Shown in pieces: positions 1 to 12,566 of a stretch of 64,000 bases of DNA (position 1 is its first letter; every line of letters starts with the position of its first letter). The stretch lies in contig JAVMKO010000003.1 in NCBI GenBank assembly GCA_032164245.1, forward strand, positions 42,038,890-42,102,889, in the 5' to 3' direction. The position numbers and the translations under genes are program-made. The stretch comes from Sternotherus odoratus. Taxonomy: Eukaryota; Chordata; Testudines; Kinosternidae. The notes under the pieces are model-generated. The model was not told the origin of the DNA. It searched no databases and saw only the letters and a program-made list of their open reading frames with translations.

Positions 1-1478
1 GTGACCTGCCAACCTGGTCCTGGACACTTCCTCTTGTTCATGCTGAGAGGAGTCCAACTCCCATGTCCCCCAAGGCTCAACTAGCTACCCAAGCCCCACT
101 CTGTCCTGCACATGCTGGTGTTGGAGATTCCCCTCACCCTCTGCTTTTTCCTGCTCTAACTACTCTCCAGTGCCTGGAAGGGATATATTCTCTTCCCTCT
201 CTCCTGTCTCACCATTCTGTCTCAGATGCCAGGCATAGCCATGGATGCAGAGATGCAGCTGCTGCCACTAACATGATCTAGATTAAAGAGAGCTTTTCTG
301 GAACTGACCTGGGTTCCACCCCCCTCTTCTAATCAGCTGGGGGAGGGTGCAGCATCCCCCTGCCCAGCAACCTGGTCTGGCATACTGTTTTCTGCTTCTT
401 CACCTGAACAGGTAATTCTGAGGAGGAAGGCCTTAGAAGGGCAACAACCCCCTTCCTACCAGATAAGCCCATCCCTGAAAATAAAGGGGGCAACTCACTT
501 ATTCTGTTCAGAAGGACAAAGGGCCCCTCTGTTTAATGCACAATGAGGACATTTCCACAGGAAATTCTGAATTTGATGATATCGTATTTTCCATCAAAAA
601 ATGATTGGTTGGATTTTTTTCAACAAGATCTGATTTTCCAGTCTAATTGAGAAGCATGAATTGTGCTTTGTACTTCTTTTGCACCGCTGAGTCATGGGGC
701 AGTTTAAGTGCTATGCAGATACCTGCAACCTAAGATCTTCAGAGGTAAATGTCAGTGCCATTAACATCAAGAGTCACCAAAATGGTAAACTGTTTATAGT
801 TATGCCTTGGGGATGCTCATCCTTGTTTTTTAGTTTATGGTTTCTATTTTGGATTATAGAAGAACCCATTTTGATTGACCTTAAAGAAGATAAGTCGTCC
901 CACATTTTCCGGAGTAAACCTTCTTGGGCAATGTTTCCTGCAGTGATAAGAATAGTATGCATTCACAATTTACCATAGTAGCAGGAGAGCTGACAGTCTT
1001 TGCATTAAATATGAAGGTTGGATCTTCTTTCTTTGCTTCTAGCACTCAGATGAATAATCTGAAAAGTCAACACGTAATTCTCAAAGTAGCCCTCCATTAT
1101 GCCAGCGAAAGTCAGGAAAGATTGTTCAATCTAAAGTTTATCAGTTGCATTATTTAAGACCAAAATCTGCCACACACATGAACTGCAATTTCAGATGAAT
1201 TTTTAGAAGACTGTGAACATCAAGTTTCTGTCAAATGACTATTTGATGTTGATGAATTCTACCTGCAATAAGAGTAAGGAACCTGGTTTATTTGGGGTTT
1301 CTGAATGAAGTTTTGAACAGCATATCTGAAAAATTCTCAATAGCTCATATCCTTTGAAGATTATTGCTAGACTTCAATTATCTTTACTTTAGCAGACTGT
1401 GGACAACTCATTACTAAATTACATTTCTATTGGGCTGGATCCCTGAAATACCATGTTTGCTTGTCTACAAACACACAC
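1..1478. other. No gene or classifiable repeat seen
   Basis: The first ~650 bases are relatively C-rich and the rest is AT-rich. Open frames at 63-281, 694-978 and 924-1157 are short, lack recognisable domains and have no splice or promoter context. I treat the stretch as non-coding. Confidence 0.5.
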
Positions 1479-1636
1479 GGGGAGGTTTGAGCAGTGGCCT
1501 GCTAAACCCAGGGTTGTGAGTTCGGCCCTTGAAGGGGGCATTTAGGGATATGGAGCAAAAATGGGATTGGTCCTGCTTTGAGCAGGGGGTTGGACTAGAT
1601 CTCCTGTGGTCCCTTCCAACTCTGAGATTCTATGAG
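1479..1636 (+). mobile_element. tRNA-derived SINE with CR1-like tail, 5' truncated
   Basis: The sequence begins inside the tRNA-like head (GGTTTGAGCAGTGGCCTGCT) and runs through the region that normally carries the pol III B box. It then has the SINE body (TTTAGGGATATGG, GATTGGTCCTGCTTTGAGCA) and ends in a tail (GGTCCCTTCCAACTCTGAGA then TTCTATGAG). The same tail closes the CR1 LINE at 18.98 kb, as expected for a turtle SINE mobilised by CR1 enzymes. The first bases of the tRNA part, with the A box start, are missing. Minus-strand relatives lie at 17469, 37934 and 48084. Confidence 0.85.
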
Positions 1637-3349
1637 TTAGTTTTAAACTTCAGTTTCCTCCTACTTTCACTGCAAAGGAGTTATTAGTCAATTGAACCAC
1701 AATGCACCATTATTTAGCATCTATACATTACTTGCTTTTATAGGCAAGGATAGACTTTAGACTCTGCTAAGGAAGAATTTTAAAAGATTGTCATATAAAT
1801 AAAACACAATACCTATTAGTTAGCATCAAAACTTTAAAAAAATCTTTTCATCTACCTGTCTTCCCCAAAAAAATACAATTACAATTGTTCTAGATTTTTA
1901 AAGCAGATTTTGGATTAATCAGTGTGTCCCTGTTTGATATCAATGGGTCTAACAATCATTACAATTAAACATGTCCTTATGTACTCTACTGGATCAGGGT
2001 TTTAAAGCAAAATCCAGCTAAAGTTCCGCATGAGATATTTTGGCTCACTACTTAATCTAGAAATGCTCTTTACACACTCTAGATATCTTTATTTGTGGAC
2101 AGGAACATCACCCTTGGCATCTCTATGAAGAAGTGTAATGCTGTCTCATAATCGATGGTTACAGTTCACATTTAATATAACATTCAAAACAGACTTTTTT
2201 AAAAATACCATTTGCTGCATTATTTTTATTTCTTGTCCTCTTACTTTTTGCCTGAATACTAATTTCCAGTTAATAAAAATGCTTACCTCTTTAACTCAAA
2301 GGCATTTGGTTGAAAGGAAGTGACCAGCAGGAGGTTCACATAAAATTTCATTAGCTTCTCTTTTGCTGCATCTTTGAATAAACTACCTCATTTCTATGCT
2401 AATTGACATAGACCCTGTTTCCCGGTTAATTTCAGTCTAACATAATGTATACTTTAAAACACAATATCAAATTCTCCAAGATTTATACAGAATGAAGAAT
2501 TCATAATGAGTTAGAAGATAACCATCATTACATAATCCTATTTATATGCATACACAAAATGGGGCGACGGTTCAAATATGGAATGTATGGAACTACCATC
2601 TATGTGGAGAAAAGTGTTGGAAATCTTCATGAAAGAAATGAGTTTCAAGGACAGGTAGGTGAAGAACTTCATGTTATAAAATAAGTTTCTCTGATGCAAA
2701 CAAAAAGCCATAAAGAACCAAAGAAATACCACCATAAACAAAAAAATATAGTTAAACCAGGAAGCTAACCATGACCAAGGGCAAACAACAGCCAACACAA
2801 CTACAGGAGATCTTACAGATACTAATGTTTAAGGGCTAAAAGCTCCTCTGGCCCAGGAAGCATGTCTCCAGGCCAGAGAAACACAACTCCATGCAGTAAA
2901 GAAATGTAATATTTCTTCCTCACTCTCTCTTTACAATCAACTATATGAATAAATGGAAGGTGTGGATGCAGTCTGAGAGGAGGTGAGGTTATACGCATCT
3001 TGCTTCCCTGTTGACGGTAGTGATAGGAAGGGGTCAGTGTGACATGCCTAATATGTTTGGGACAGTGGGAGGTGAAGCCAAAGGCCATAGAGCTATAGGG
3101 TTGACCAAGAGGTCATATTTGTTATGAATATGGGGTAAATGAAGGAGGGGATAAATTAGCTAAAATGGGGTGGGAGGAGCAATTTCAGTGATGGTGAGAG
3201 TGATATTTGGTGATTCTTAAACACCAGTTCTAGGTTCCATGATACTTTACAATAGGAAGTGATACTGAGATGTGGAATTTGTATTCAACAGTGGTAACTC
3301 AAAAACTGAGATGTAAGGCCTTGGCTTGTCTTCTCATTTGACTGTCGTT
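1637..3349. other. AT-rich spacer, nothing recognised
   Basis: Short open frames (2138-2323 +, 2538-2798 -, 2822-3088 -) show no domain, biased codon use or flanking splice sites. No mobile element ends were recognised. Confidence 0.45.
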
Positions 3350-3424
3350 CATTTTGTATACATATAGTGCCTAGCACAAGAAGGCGCTGAAATGGGATTT
3401 AGATGCTACGATAATAAATAACAT
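3350..3424 (+). repeat. Retroposon 3' tail remnant
   Basis: The stretch with TAGTGCCTAGCACAAGAAGG followed by a TAGATGCTACGATAATAAAT-type end resembles the widely dispersed amniote LINE/SINE tail ending in 'cacctagcacaatg...taggtgctaccgtaataca'. It is short and diverged, and the family assignment is from memory. Confidence 0.4.
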
Positions 3425-4839
3425 GATACTGTCCTGTATGAAGAATTATCTAGTGTTCCATTAAACTCCTTCAAAAAGTGTGGATAAGTGTGATGTAATC
3501 CCTATTCTTTTTAATGTCATAGAGCTTTTATAGTCAACAATTTTGACAGAATTTTTTGTTATAAAGTTGTAATGAGATGGACACAAAAGGTCAAATGTTG
3601 CACTGAGTTGCAGTACATATGTTCCCAATGAATTCACTGGGGTTGCACAAAGTATATGGCAGGGCAGAATTTGCCCCAGTGTTTAATTTTTTTCCCAAAC
3701 TTGTAGTTTTATGAATACACTGTGCTTAGAAGCTTCAGTGTGACAATGAAGGTTCGATAATATAGGAATTAGGAAATATGAGCTTCAAATACCACTTCTG
3801 GGGTAGGATTAAGGGTGTGATCCAAGGCATCCAGGTTTGGTTTATTAAGAACCCTAACTAAACCACACCAGACTCAAAGCAAAGAGAAAGACCCAAACCA
3901 AACCAAACTCTCTTAGTTCTGAACACCCTAGACTTCCAAAACCTAGTACCCAGCCCCAGATCCAAATGTTGCATTTTATGTCTATCTCTGCAGAAAACAT
4001 GGCATGGCTAACAAAATATAAGAAAGCATATTAAACGTAAATAGATACCTAACATGTTACATGTCAAAATATGGGTTAGTGATTACAAAAAGAATAGTTT
4101 GTCTGAGGTCAGGAACTAGAATAAAGTTTTGATCAATAGCACGCCAGCTTTGATTCTATCATTTTACTATTCATGACTCTGCTACAACATACAACAGCCA
4201 GGTGAAAGTTCAGAACAGCTGAGTTTATAAAGAGAGAGATTTTTTCAAAAAATAGAAGATGGTCTTGCTGTTCCGATGGTTTCTCTTGATTCATGTAATG
4301 AGATAATTTAAGAATGCAAATGACAGAATTATTAGGTGTAAGGAAATGAAGATTTGTGTTTTACAAATTCTTGTCTAGCTGCATCTCTATTAAATCTGAC
4401 AATTGATAAAACTTAAAATGTGTGAGCAGCTGTTCATTATTCTATTTGTAATCTGTGGCATTTATTTTTACAAGATATTTACAAGATATTTTTAAAACAA
4501 TTCACAGAACAGTCTTTTAGCCAAGCAGTGTCATACATATGTATATTAAGAGGGAAAAGATTCACTTTTGCTTGACTTCAACTACCTTCTGTGGTGAGAC
4601 TTTCAATTTTCATTTCATTTCATTTAATGTTTTTAGTAAATACATGAGAAATTATGAGAAAATTGCCATTTCAATCCATATGAATAAATTGTATATTCAC
4701 AGTGGAGATGGGCCTAATCTAAATGTACTCCTAGAACAGGATTTTAAATGCTCACAATTCAGAGGGTGAACCCCAGTGGCAAAAACTGTGTCACAGGTGC
4801 TAATCCTTTTAAGGCTGGTCAGAATTTTTCACATAAAAT
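3425..4839. other. AT-rich spacer, nothing recognised
   Basis: No gene or classifiable repeat seen. The 76-codon open frame at 4539-4769 has no recognisable domain. Confidence 0.4.
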
Positions 4840-5150
4840 AATTTTGTATGGGAGAATGTGATTCTGTCAAAGCTGATTTTTGTTGTGGGAAAATGTTGAT
4901 TTTATGTTAAATTAATTTATTTTTTCCAGTAATCAATCAGAAAAATTGAAATATTTTTGTTATATGTATTCAAAATGAGAATTACTGTTTGACATGTTCA
5001 ATCATTTCATTTTGATAAAAATTGTCAACATTTTATGTTTTGATATTTTGGATTCAAATCTTTTCAGAATTTGCATTGAAAATATATATATATATTGATT
5101 TTCCATTGAAAATTGAAGAGTTCCATTTTTTTAAATTTTTCTGTGAAAGA
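4840..5150. repeat. AT-rich interspersed-repeat-like tract
   Basis: Reiterated TTTTCATTTTGAT, AAAATT and TTGAAAATT-like words make this an imperfect, partly self-complementary AT-rich tract, including (TA)n at 5082-5094. Similar wording occurs near 560-640 and 6855-7200, so it may be a dispersed family. I cannot name it. Confidence 0.3.
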
Positions 5151-6349
5151 AACAACTCTAATGCCTTCCCTGTGGAGTGGACATTTGTGGACTAAAAGAA
5201 AAGTGTGATTAGAATGCCTCTCTGGCAGAACTTTGTGCCGCTGGCCACTTGAAATTGTGTCCTCAGGATTGGTATAGGGAAGGGAAGGTTTGGGTGGCAA
5301 AATTCCACCTATGCCCCCCCCAATCCTGTATCAGCTGAGCTGAACCCAAGTATCTGAACAAAAGTGTTGAGCTGTAGGGCCAGAAGTTTTTAAATTTTTT
5401 AAATGCCTCTAATTGTTATCTGATAATTAATTTAGAGGTCCCTCTAATTTGTAAATGCAAACACCATTCAATTCAAGGTGTTACATTTTCAAAATTAGCC
5501 TTCAAGTTTGGGTACCCCTTCTCTTGGATATCTATTAGTAAAAGCCTAGAATTGATTTGCATAGGTGCTGAACATTCTTAATGAACATTTTAATCTGAGA
5601 ATGTTGGACACCCAAAAATAAAGGTATCTATTCTATTTTCATATACCTGTGGTATAACCCAATAATATTTCATGCACATATCCAAGGGCAAAACTTGATA
5701 CACAACTTTTAATTCCACATTTTGTTCTTACAATGAGTCTTATGCTATCTTTCATACACAGATCCTGCACTTTACTGATAGAATGGCAGTATTGAAGAAT
5801 AATCAATGTTCAGTTGAAATACCAGGATCCTAACAGTTAATAACTTACATACAGAAAAAATGTGGAACTTTGGAAATATATCAACTATCAGGTAAATCAT
5901 TTTCATGGTTCTCCATCCAATCATGCTATTTAACATTACTAGTAAGGACTCAAGCATTTAGACAAACATTGATTATATGTCAGATTATGTTAATATGGCC
6001 AATGTTATGGCAGATAAATATTTGTACTGTGAAATAACACTTGACAGAAAATGCATGCATTTTGTTTAAGACATAAATATCAATGAATTCATTTTTGGTG
6101 ATTGACAAGGAAGTATACAGATCAATAAAGTGCACCCTTCTGTAGCCATACTGGAAATGCAAGATACAGCATGTGATCAGATTGTCATTTTGTAATTAAG
6201 TCACATTTGAAATCAGGAGAAGTGAACCCTAGCTTTATGATTCAGATTCATTAGAGTTAAAATGAAGCTCTAGTTAATAATTTATCTCTTTGAATTATGG
6301 TACATTCAATTTAAGAATACTAAATGGTTCTTTAAAGACAATTATCTAT
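5151..6349. other. Spacer, nothing recognised
   Basis: Low-GC sequence with a C run at 5312-5319. Minus-strand open frames at 5772-5957 and 5980-6162 are AT-rich with no domain. Confidence 0.4.
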
Positions 6350-6450
6350 TTTAGCCCTAAACATCTCCAATTACATTGATTCTACAACCTCCTTTAAAAG
6401 CTTGTTCCATTGCCTATTATTTCTATTTCTATTTTCTAAAATCTTTTAAA
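6350..6450 (-). repeat. Possible CR1 3' remnant
   Basis: CATCTCCAATTACATTGATT followed by CTACAACCTCCTTTAAAAGC and TTGTTCCATTGCCTA resembles the reverse complement of turtle CR1 3' sequence, seen better preserved at 22280-22350. It is heavily diverged. Confidence 0.3.
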
Positions 6451-6984
6451 TGAATGCAATCATTAATACTTAATATTTTGAGGTTTTTTTAAGGGGATTT
6501 CTTTTGCATATATTTTGAAAGAAAAATGTATCAGAAATGGTTAGCCAATGATGGACCATACAGGAGGTGGACCATTCCAAAATGCATATGAGGTGCTGGT
6601 TCATCTGGAGCCCTGTCTTCTTGTGTATGCTGCTCTCTAAATCATGACAGAGCCTGCCTCATTGTCTATACAGTATTGCATAATCTGGGCTATTTATTTC
6701 ATTCATTAACTATGATTAATGAGGCAAGGAACACAGTGAACAAAGCCTTGCTTTATTCAATGCTAACATTATGCATAGTGAATGAGAGATGGCTGCACAA
6801 CTCACCTCTAATCCTATTTGTTAGCGCCTCAGGAGGCTTGTAGTGGCTTCGAGCTAGAGATGGGGAAACAATTGATTTTCAGTTTGTGGCAAGTCTGAAA
6901 AATTGAAAAAATAAATAAATGTGGCTTAAACCCAATCTGAGATTGTTCTGATTTTGGTGAATTGAAAAAGTCCATGTCAAGTCT

Positions 6985-7056
6985 GTTCTAGAGAAGGGAT
7001 TTGAACCTAGCCCTCCTACATCCCCAGTGAATGCCTTAACTACCGGACTAATATTA
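6985..7056 (-). repeat. tRNA-like SINE head remnant
   Basis: Read on the minus strand, this has an A-box-like start (TAGTCCGGTAGTTAAGG) and a clear B box (GGTTCAAATCC), spaced as in a tRNA-derived pol III promoter. It sits within an AT-rich repeat (about 6855-7220). It does not fold as an intact tRNA by eye, so a SINE or tRNA pseudogene is more likely than a tRNA gene. Confidence 0.45.
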
Positions 7057-7769
7057 AAGAGGGAGGGACAGTAGGTACACTACTTCCTCCAGCCATTTGG
7101 TGAATGGCTAAAACTATTCATGTTCAAATTTGGAATTAGTTTTGGGTTAACAAAAACTCTGATTTTCAATTAATAAACTATTTGTCTGAATTTCCCCCCA
7201 AAAAAATTTAGTTTGGAGAGAGAAGGAATCTCAGATATTGTATATTTCAATAATTATTTGCAAATCATCACTTGTTTCAATATTACCCTTTAATGTATTT
7301 GTGATCCAAACTACATATCAGCACAGTGGATTAACATTATTTTCCATTCCACCTTCCAAATCACTGAAAATACTAACTGGTACCGGACCATGAACAGATT
7401 GCTGTGGAACACCTGTCAATATCTTCTATCCATCCATGTTCTTTTTGGATTCCATTAATGAGTCCCTCCTCCTAATTTAACATATCATTAAATAATATTT
7501 ATTGTCCATATATTTATGTTTATAGAGCAGGGACTTTCTTACTCTGTGCCTACACAGTAACAATCACAGTGGTGTCAAGACCTTGACTAAGGACTATAGG
7601 TGACAATAATGATAAAAATAGCTGTTGTGTCTTTTGCTCTTTACACAACAATATTAGTCTGAAGAAACCACTCATGTATGACAGGGTCACATAACTAGGT
7701 TTATTAAATACAGTAAATATGCAAATCCTAGTTACATACACAAACACTGTTGTTCTGGCTAGCTTCTTG

Positions 7770-8053
7770 GGGCTGGTCTTCACTAGGGGAGAGATCGGCT
7801 GTAGATATGCAAATTCAGCTACATTAATGACGTAGCTGAATTCGGCGTATCTACAGCTGACTTACCTGCTGTCCTCACGGTGGCAGCGGTCAGCGGCGCG
7901 CTCGCCTGTCAACTCCAGCTTATGCCTTTTGGCGAGCTGGAGTTCCGGAGTCGACGGGGGCTCCACTGGTGATCGATTTATCACGTCTTGATGAGACGCG
8001 ATAAATCAATCACCAAAAGATCGATCCCTCCCGGCTTTAGTGAAGACAAGCCC
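7770..8053. mobile_element. Harbinger-type MITE (copy 1)
   Basis: A 284-bp non-coding element bounded by inverted ends GGGCTGGTCTTCACTA and (as reverse complement) GGGCTTGTCTTCACTA. The right flank is TAA and the left is TTG, so the 3-bp duplication is eroded. Just inside the left end is a long hairpin (7797-7857) around an AGCTACATTAATGACGTAGCT centre. A second hairpin lies near 7971-8012 (TGATCGATTTATCACGTCTT). A sister copy with cleaner TAA duplications is at 14977-15270. The inner terminal word TGTCTTCACTA is shared with the autonomous Harbinger at 28703, so mobilisation by that family is plausible. Confidence 0.8.
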
Positions 8054-9690
8054 TAAAACATACAACTCTGTGAGTGCCACTAGAGGTCTCACAAACAATT
8101 TAAAAGGATATTACCCAATTCTTATAAAATACAATAATAATAATTGTTGTCCCTTGTATGTCTATTTTCTTACAGTTTTTTCTAAGCCACATTTTAAAAT
8201 TTCCCTAATGTAAAGTTCCTTGTTAAAGTTGGAGCTTTCTAGGTCACTGGTGTAATCCATTTTTTCAAGGTCAATTTCTGGCCTGCTGCTCTATAAACAC
8301 AGCCTTAATTTAAAAGAGGGTTGGGCTTCCAATAAGTGGTGAATATTGAGTTACTATGATGCTGCCCAGCTCTGCCTCTTCCTATATATGTGAAGTCAAT
8401 GATTTTGTCTTCCACTGCCATATTGGCGAAAGGGTGACAGGTGAGAGTGGTAGTGGGAGGCAGTATCTTCAAATTGCTAAAATAAAGAGTTTTGCTTTAT
8501 TTTAGGTAGGTGCGGACAGGAGGGGAAATCCTAAAATTATGGTGCAGATCTTCAACTGGCATGAATGAATATATAAGTAAATGGAAACACTTCCATATCC
8601 CTAAGTATATTATTGCAAATGTGTTGGTATTATTTTAAATGATTATTTAAAAGGGACTTGATGTTATGCTTTATAACAAGTCTATGCATCGGTGGAATTT
8701 ACTTTGAATTTTTTGGAGTTAGAACTCAACATTCTGCAAATTATTATTTGTATTTAGTCTATGTGGGAACCCTCCTTGAAAGAATGTCTTTGATTTCTAT
8801 AGTAGATATAGAAGAGAAGCATACAACTTGGTGTATTAGTGACTTAGCAATACCTCTTTTGGAAAAAGAACAGGTACATTAATTACATTAAAACCTTTTT
8901 AGAAAAGAGTTGTACTTTATTTCATTTATCCTACTGTAGTTAGCAAAAAAGGTATTAAACATTTAGTGCACTAATTATCAAATGTGATCACCCATTAATA
9001 GGGAACTCAGAGTGGAAAAGAAATAAAGTAGCATGATCATTAGAGTACATGCACACACTAATTACAGCTCCTGTGAGAAGCCAGAAGTCTTAAAAAATTT
9101 AAGAAATTATGAAACATGACAAATCAAGATTCAGCTCACAGAGATTAGAGTCAAAGGGAAAAAAAGCTAAAATGGATGTAATGGTAAAAAAAAAAAAGTC
9201 ACAAAAATGTGCCTAATCCTGTATATTGCAGAAATAAACAAGAAGAATGTATTCAGTAATCAGCTGAAGCATGAAGCCTCCTTAGTGGCTTACTATATTT
9301 ATCTATTCACTTGACTCATGATGAGCACATTGTAGTTTTCTGTGATCACTCCATCAGAACTTTCCGACATATAGAGCATAACCTGCATGTTGCTTATAAG
9401 GCATGGCCTGCTGGGTCTAACTCCACCAGCTGAGAATATGGAGAAAAAATATCCATATGGTTGCTTGGATCTGGCCTGAGTATAAGCAGAGGGAGTAGGG
9501 AGCATTTGGATCCCTTCCCTCTGCTCCTGTTGAAGCTTACTCCTGTTCCATAAGCAAATGCTTTTTATAGAATTTGAATCCACCTTGTACTGGAATACAT
9601 AGCGGTATTGCTCAAGGGTATCAATTAATTTCCACGGAAACAAAGAATAAGTTCTAAGCTATGCAGGTCACAGATGATAATGGGATTTCC
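8054..9690. other. Spacer, nothing firmly recognised
   Basis: AT-rich. The minus-strand open frame at 9299-9643 (114 codons) is the longest here. It lies just 3' of the L2-like remnant on the same strand and could be part of that element's 3' region, but I do not recognise its protein. Confidence 0.4.
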
Positions 9691-9699
9691 TATGGCAAA

Positions 9700-10450
9700 A
9701 AAATTTAAATTTCTCCAAAATCAATTGAAGGCTATGGCAGTCTTGGGGCATAGGTGAAATATACTACATGTGAGAGGTAAGCATTATCAGGCATCTCACT
9801 TCTTTATAAGCTGAAGTATCTGAGTGAACTTTAAATGTAGCTCTAGGAAGAATTAATTGCAATGAACTACTGTAACCTCGTTGGCATATATAACTATGGC
9901 AAAATCTACATTCTAGAGATTGAGTAACTGTCACAACCTCCTAATCAAGCACAGATGGCAAACAAGCAATTTCAACCATTGCTTTTACCAATGCATCCAG
10001 AAGCAGCTGAGGATCAGACAGGATTCCTAAATTGTCAACATAAGTAACAAAATTGTTCAGACACTACAAATTCTTTTGCAAACGCTTATGCATATGCATA
10101 ACTTTATACATGGGAGTAATACTGTGAATGCGGATAGAAAATACTGGCGTATGTAAAGTTAAGCATTGGCATAAATGTTGGCAGGATTGAAGCCGTATTA
10201 AAAGATTTTGGCATCTCTAAATGAATCAGCACAGACACCTTGAACTTCACCCACTGCCAGAAAGAGATCAATCAAACTGACTAATCAAACCAGCATAATT
10301 ACTGTTTCAAAACCAAACCTGAAAACCAGATTGAAGAAGTCAAGGGAATAAAGCCCAAGGGAATCTCTTTACTTTGCAACAACCTTTTCAATAATCTTCC
10401 TAAGAAAGGGGGATGTGCAACAAGAGGAATGTAATCCAAGTGGTTTTATA
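9700..10450 (-). pseudogene. Eroded L2-clade-like LINE reverse transcriptase
   Basis: Translating the minus strand piecewise gives LINE reverse-transcriptase block residues in the expected order. The 10380-10425 area encodes a PFLxxIIEKVV-like motif. The 10220-10320 area encodes SLIDLFLAVGEVQ, matching the family's 'LIDDLCLAVDEG' block. The 9985-10040 area encodes GILSDPQLLLDALVKAM, resembling the conserved 'GvxLDpxLxxxxqv' block near the C-terminus. Stop codons and frameshifts separate the pieces, so it is dead. L2 versus a related CR1-group clade is not resolved. Confidence 0.55.
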
Positions 10451-10798
10451 AGTGTAGCAATACACGAACTGATTATCTATGTTTAGGGGGAAAAAAACTG
10501 TTCTTTCCATTGTATGAAAATACCAGATTATTAAAATAGATTTGTCTACATTTATCTAAAGGCTTAAAGGATTTTAAAAGATACACTGTGACCTTTTCAT
10601 GAAAATTTAACAGTTCTTCTGATAATGATGAAATTAATATGTAGTCTAAATAGATGATCCTTTTGTTTTATTCTGTTTTCATTGAGATTAAAGTTATTTT
10701 AAACCTAATGATTTCAGTATCTGAATCAGCTGCCTCATTAAATCTTCTTCTTACCTCAGATCATTTTAGGGTTTTCCAAGTGTGTTTCTACCCAGCTA

Positions 10799-10853
10799 GG
10801 GTGACCAGACAGCAAGTATGAAAAATCGGGACAGGAGATGGGTGATAATAGGA
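10799..10853 (-). mobile_element. Truncated TA-flanked MITE
   Basis: After TA at 10797-10798 the sequence reads GGGTGACCAGACAGCAAGTA and then AAAATCGGGACAGG, the reverse complement of the right half of the MITE at 50564-50682. The other half is missing beyond an AATAGGAGC word. The same terminal GGGTGACCAGA opens the larger element at 44305. Confidence 0.65.
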
Positions 10854-11204
10854 GCTCACATCACCTCTATATTGGTGCACAAAACAAAATTCTTTCCTCA
10901 CATGGCGGTAAAAAAATAGAGATAACACTGCTCACAAGTACCTTGTTCAATGGTACCAACACTTCCCTATCTCAACTGGAAATACCTCACCTGATCATCG
11001 AAGGATTAAATTAGCCTTTTTCACATCTGCATCACATTGGTATCTCACAGTCATCAACCAATACACCTAGGTTTTATTCCTCCTTTTTAACTTCCAACTG
11101 ATAAGTCCCCATGACCTTTCACTTGGCACTAGGAGCATCAGTTAAGGATTAATTCACAGCTTGATTAACATGTTAATTTTTTTCATGAGTTAATTACCAT
11201 CCAG

Positions 11205-11778
11205 AATTAGCAGGGAGACTGGAGCCTCAGGCACAGCACTCTGCAAGCTGGGGGAGGGCTGAAGCCTTGGACATGGAGTTCACAGTCAGCAGGGGAGCTG
11301 GAGCCCCAGCCCTGGAGTTCTGCTGGTGGCAGGGTCTGGAGCCCTGACCCCCATGCCTCAAGTGGGGCTGAAGCCTGGAGACAGGGGGGTTGAAGGCTGG
11401 AGCCCCAACCCCAGGCGTGGCTAAAGTATACAGAAACAAAGGGGACTGAAGCCCTAAAGCCTGGAAACAGGAGGTAGGTAACCCATAGTGCCATGCCTCG
11501 AGGGGGGTTGAAGGCCAGAGCTCCTTTTTCCCCTCCTCCTCCCCTGCCCCAATGAGGCTGAAGCCCTGATCCCAGGATCTCTGGAGGCAGTGGGGGAGCT
11601 GAAAGTTGGAGCCCTGCCGGAGGATGAAGTCTGGAGCCCTGTGCCCCTAGGGAGGGGGTGAAGCCCCAAGCCCCACAAGGGCTCAAGGTAGGGAAATCAC
11701 ATTTTTTCTAGGGGGGGGGGGCATGATATTTTAAAAATTCAAATGGGATTGCTAGCACAAAAACTTTGAGAAACTGCT
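11205..11778. mobile_element. GC-rich insert, hAT-like right end
   Basis: GC-rich sequence with reiterated CTGAAGCC/CTGGAGCCC words (11210-11690) is followed by a G10 run and ends near TTTGAGAAACTGCT. That end resembles the 'CAGTGGTTCTCAAA' terminus of Charlie-type hAT elements when reverse-complemented. The left terminus is not clear. Minus-strand open frames of up to 159 codons here are low-complexity by-products of the repeat, not genes. Confidence 0.45.
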
Positions 11779-12566
11779 CTGAAATTTTACTTTATTTTAT
11801 TTTTGAATGCAGTTGTGTAAAAAAAAAACCCAAAACCTGTTTTTAAGTTGCACTGTTGCAATACAGATATCACACTATAGCACTTGTATTAGGTAAAATA
11901 CTTCATTTTGTTAGCCTTTTTTACAGTGCAAATATTTGTAATAAAAATAATATAAAGTGACCACTGTACACTTGGTATTCTGTTTTGTAATTGTAAACAA
12001 CATCATGATAGTGTGCTCCATATTCATAAAAATGTTATAATATGAATATGGTATAACTAAGACATGTTTTGTATGAGATGGGTCACGTAATGTATCATTG
12101 GAAAGGTTATGTTTTACTGAATATGATTATCCTCTTTGTATACATGTATCATTTCTGTATCAGAAGTTAGGAATATTGACTATGTAACAATTACAACTGT
12201 GTGTATGCTTGGGGAATGCCCACCAGACAGTAGGTAATCAGCCTGAATGGCCCATTTAAGGAGGACAATAGAACTTTGAATATACTAATCTCCCATTTTC
12301 CTGAGAAGCTGCCTGGGATGTTGCTTTGACACTTCAGGGTCATGTCATGATGTTACCAGGTATGGAGTACCACCTTGGACACTTCTGGGAAGTGAGTCAA
12401 TCAGGGCTCTTCACCATTTGCCTCTCCACCCAAGAAGGAAGCACCTGAAGAGAAAAAGGAACTGAGTTGGGGAAAGAGACAGGAGTCTAGACTGTGAAGA
12501 GAAATAACTGGAACTCAGATACAGAAACTTTGCAACCTGACTAAAAACAACATTTAGGGTGAGAAA

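Noticed and set aside
11207..11686. 159-codon minus-strand frame
   Set aside because: Repeated GAGCC/GAAGCC words give a stop-poor compositional frame inside a transposon-like GC patch.
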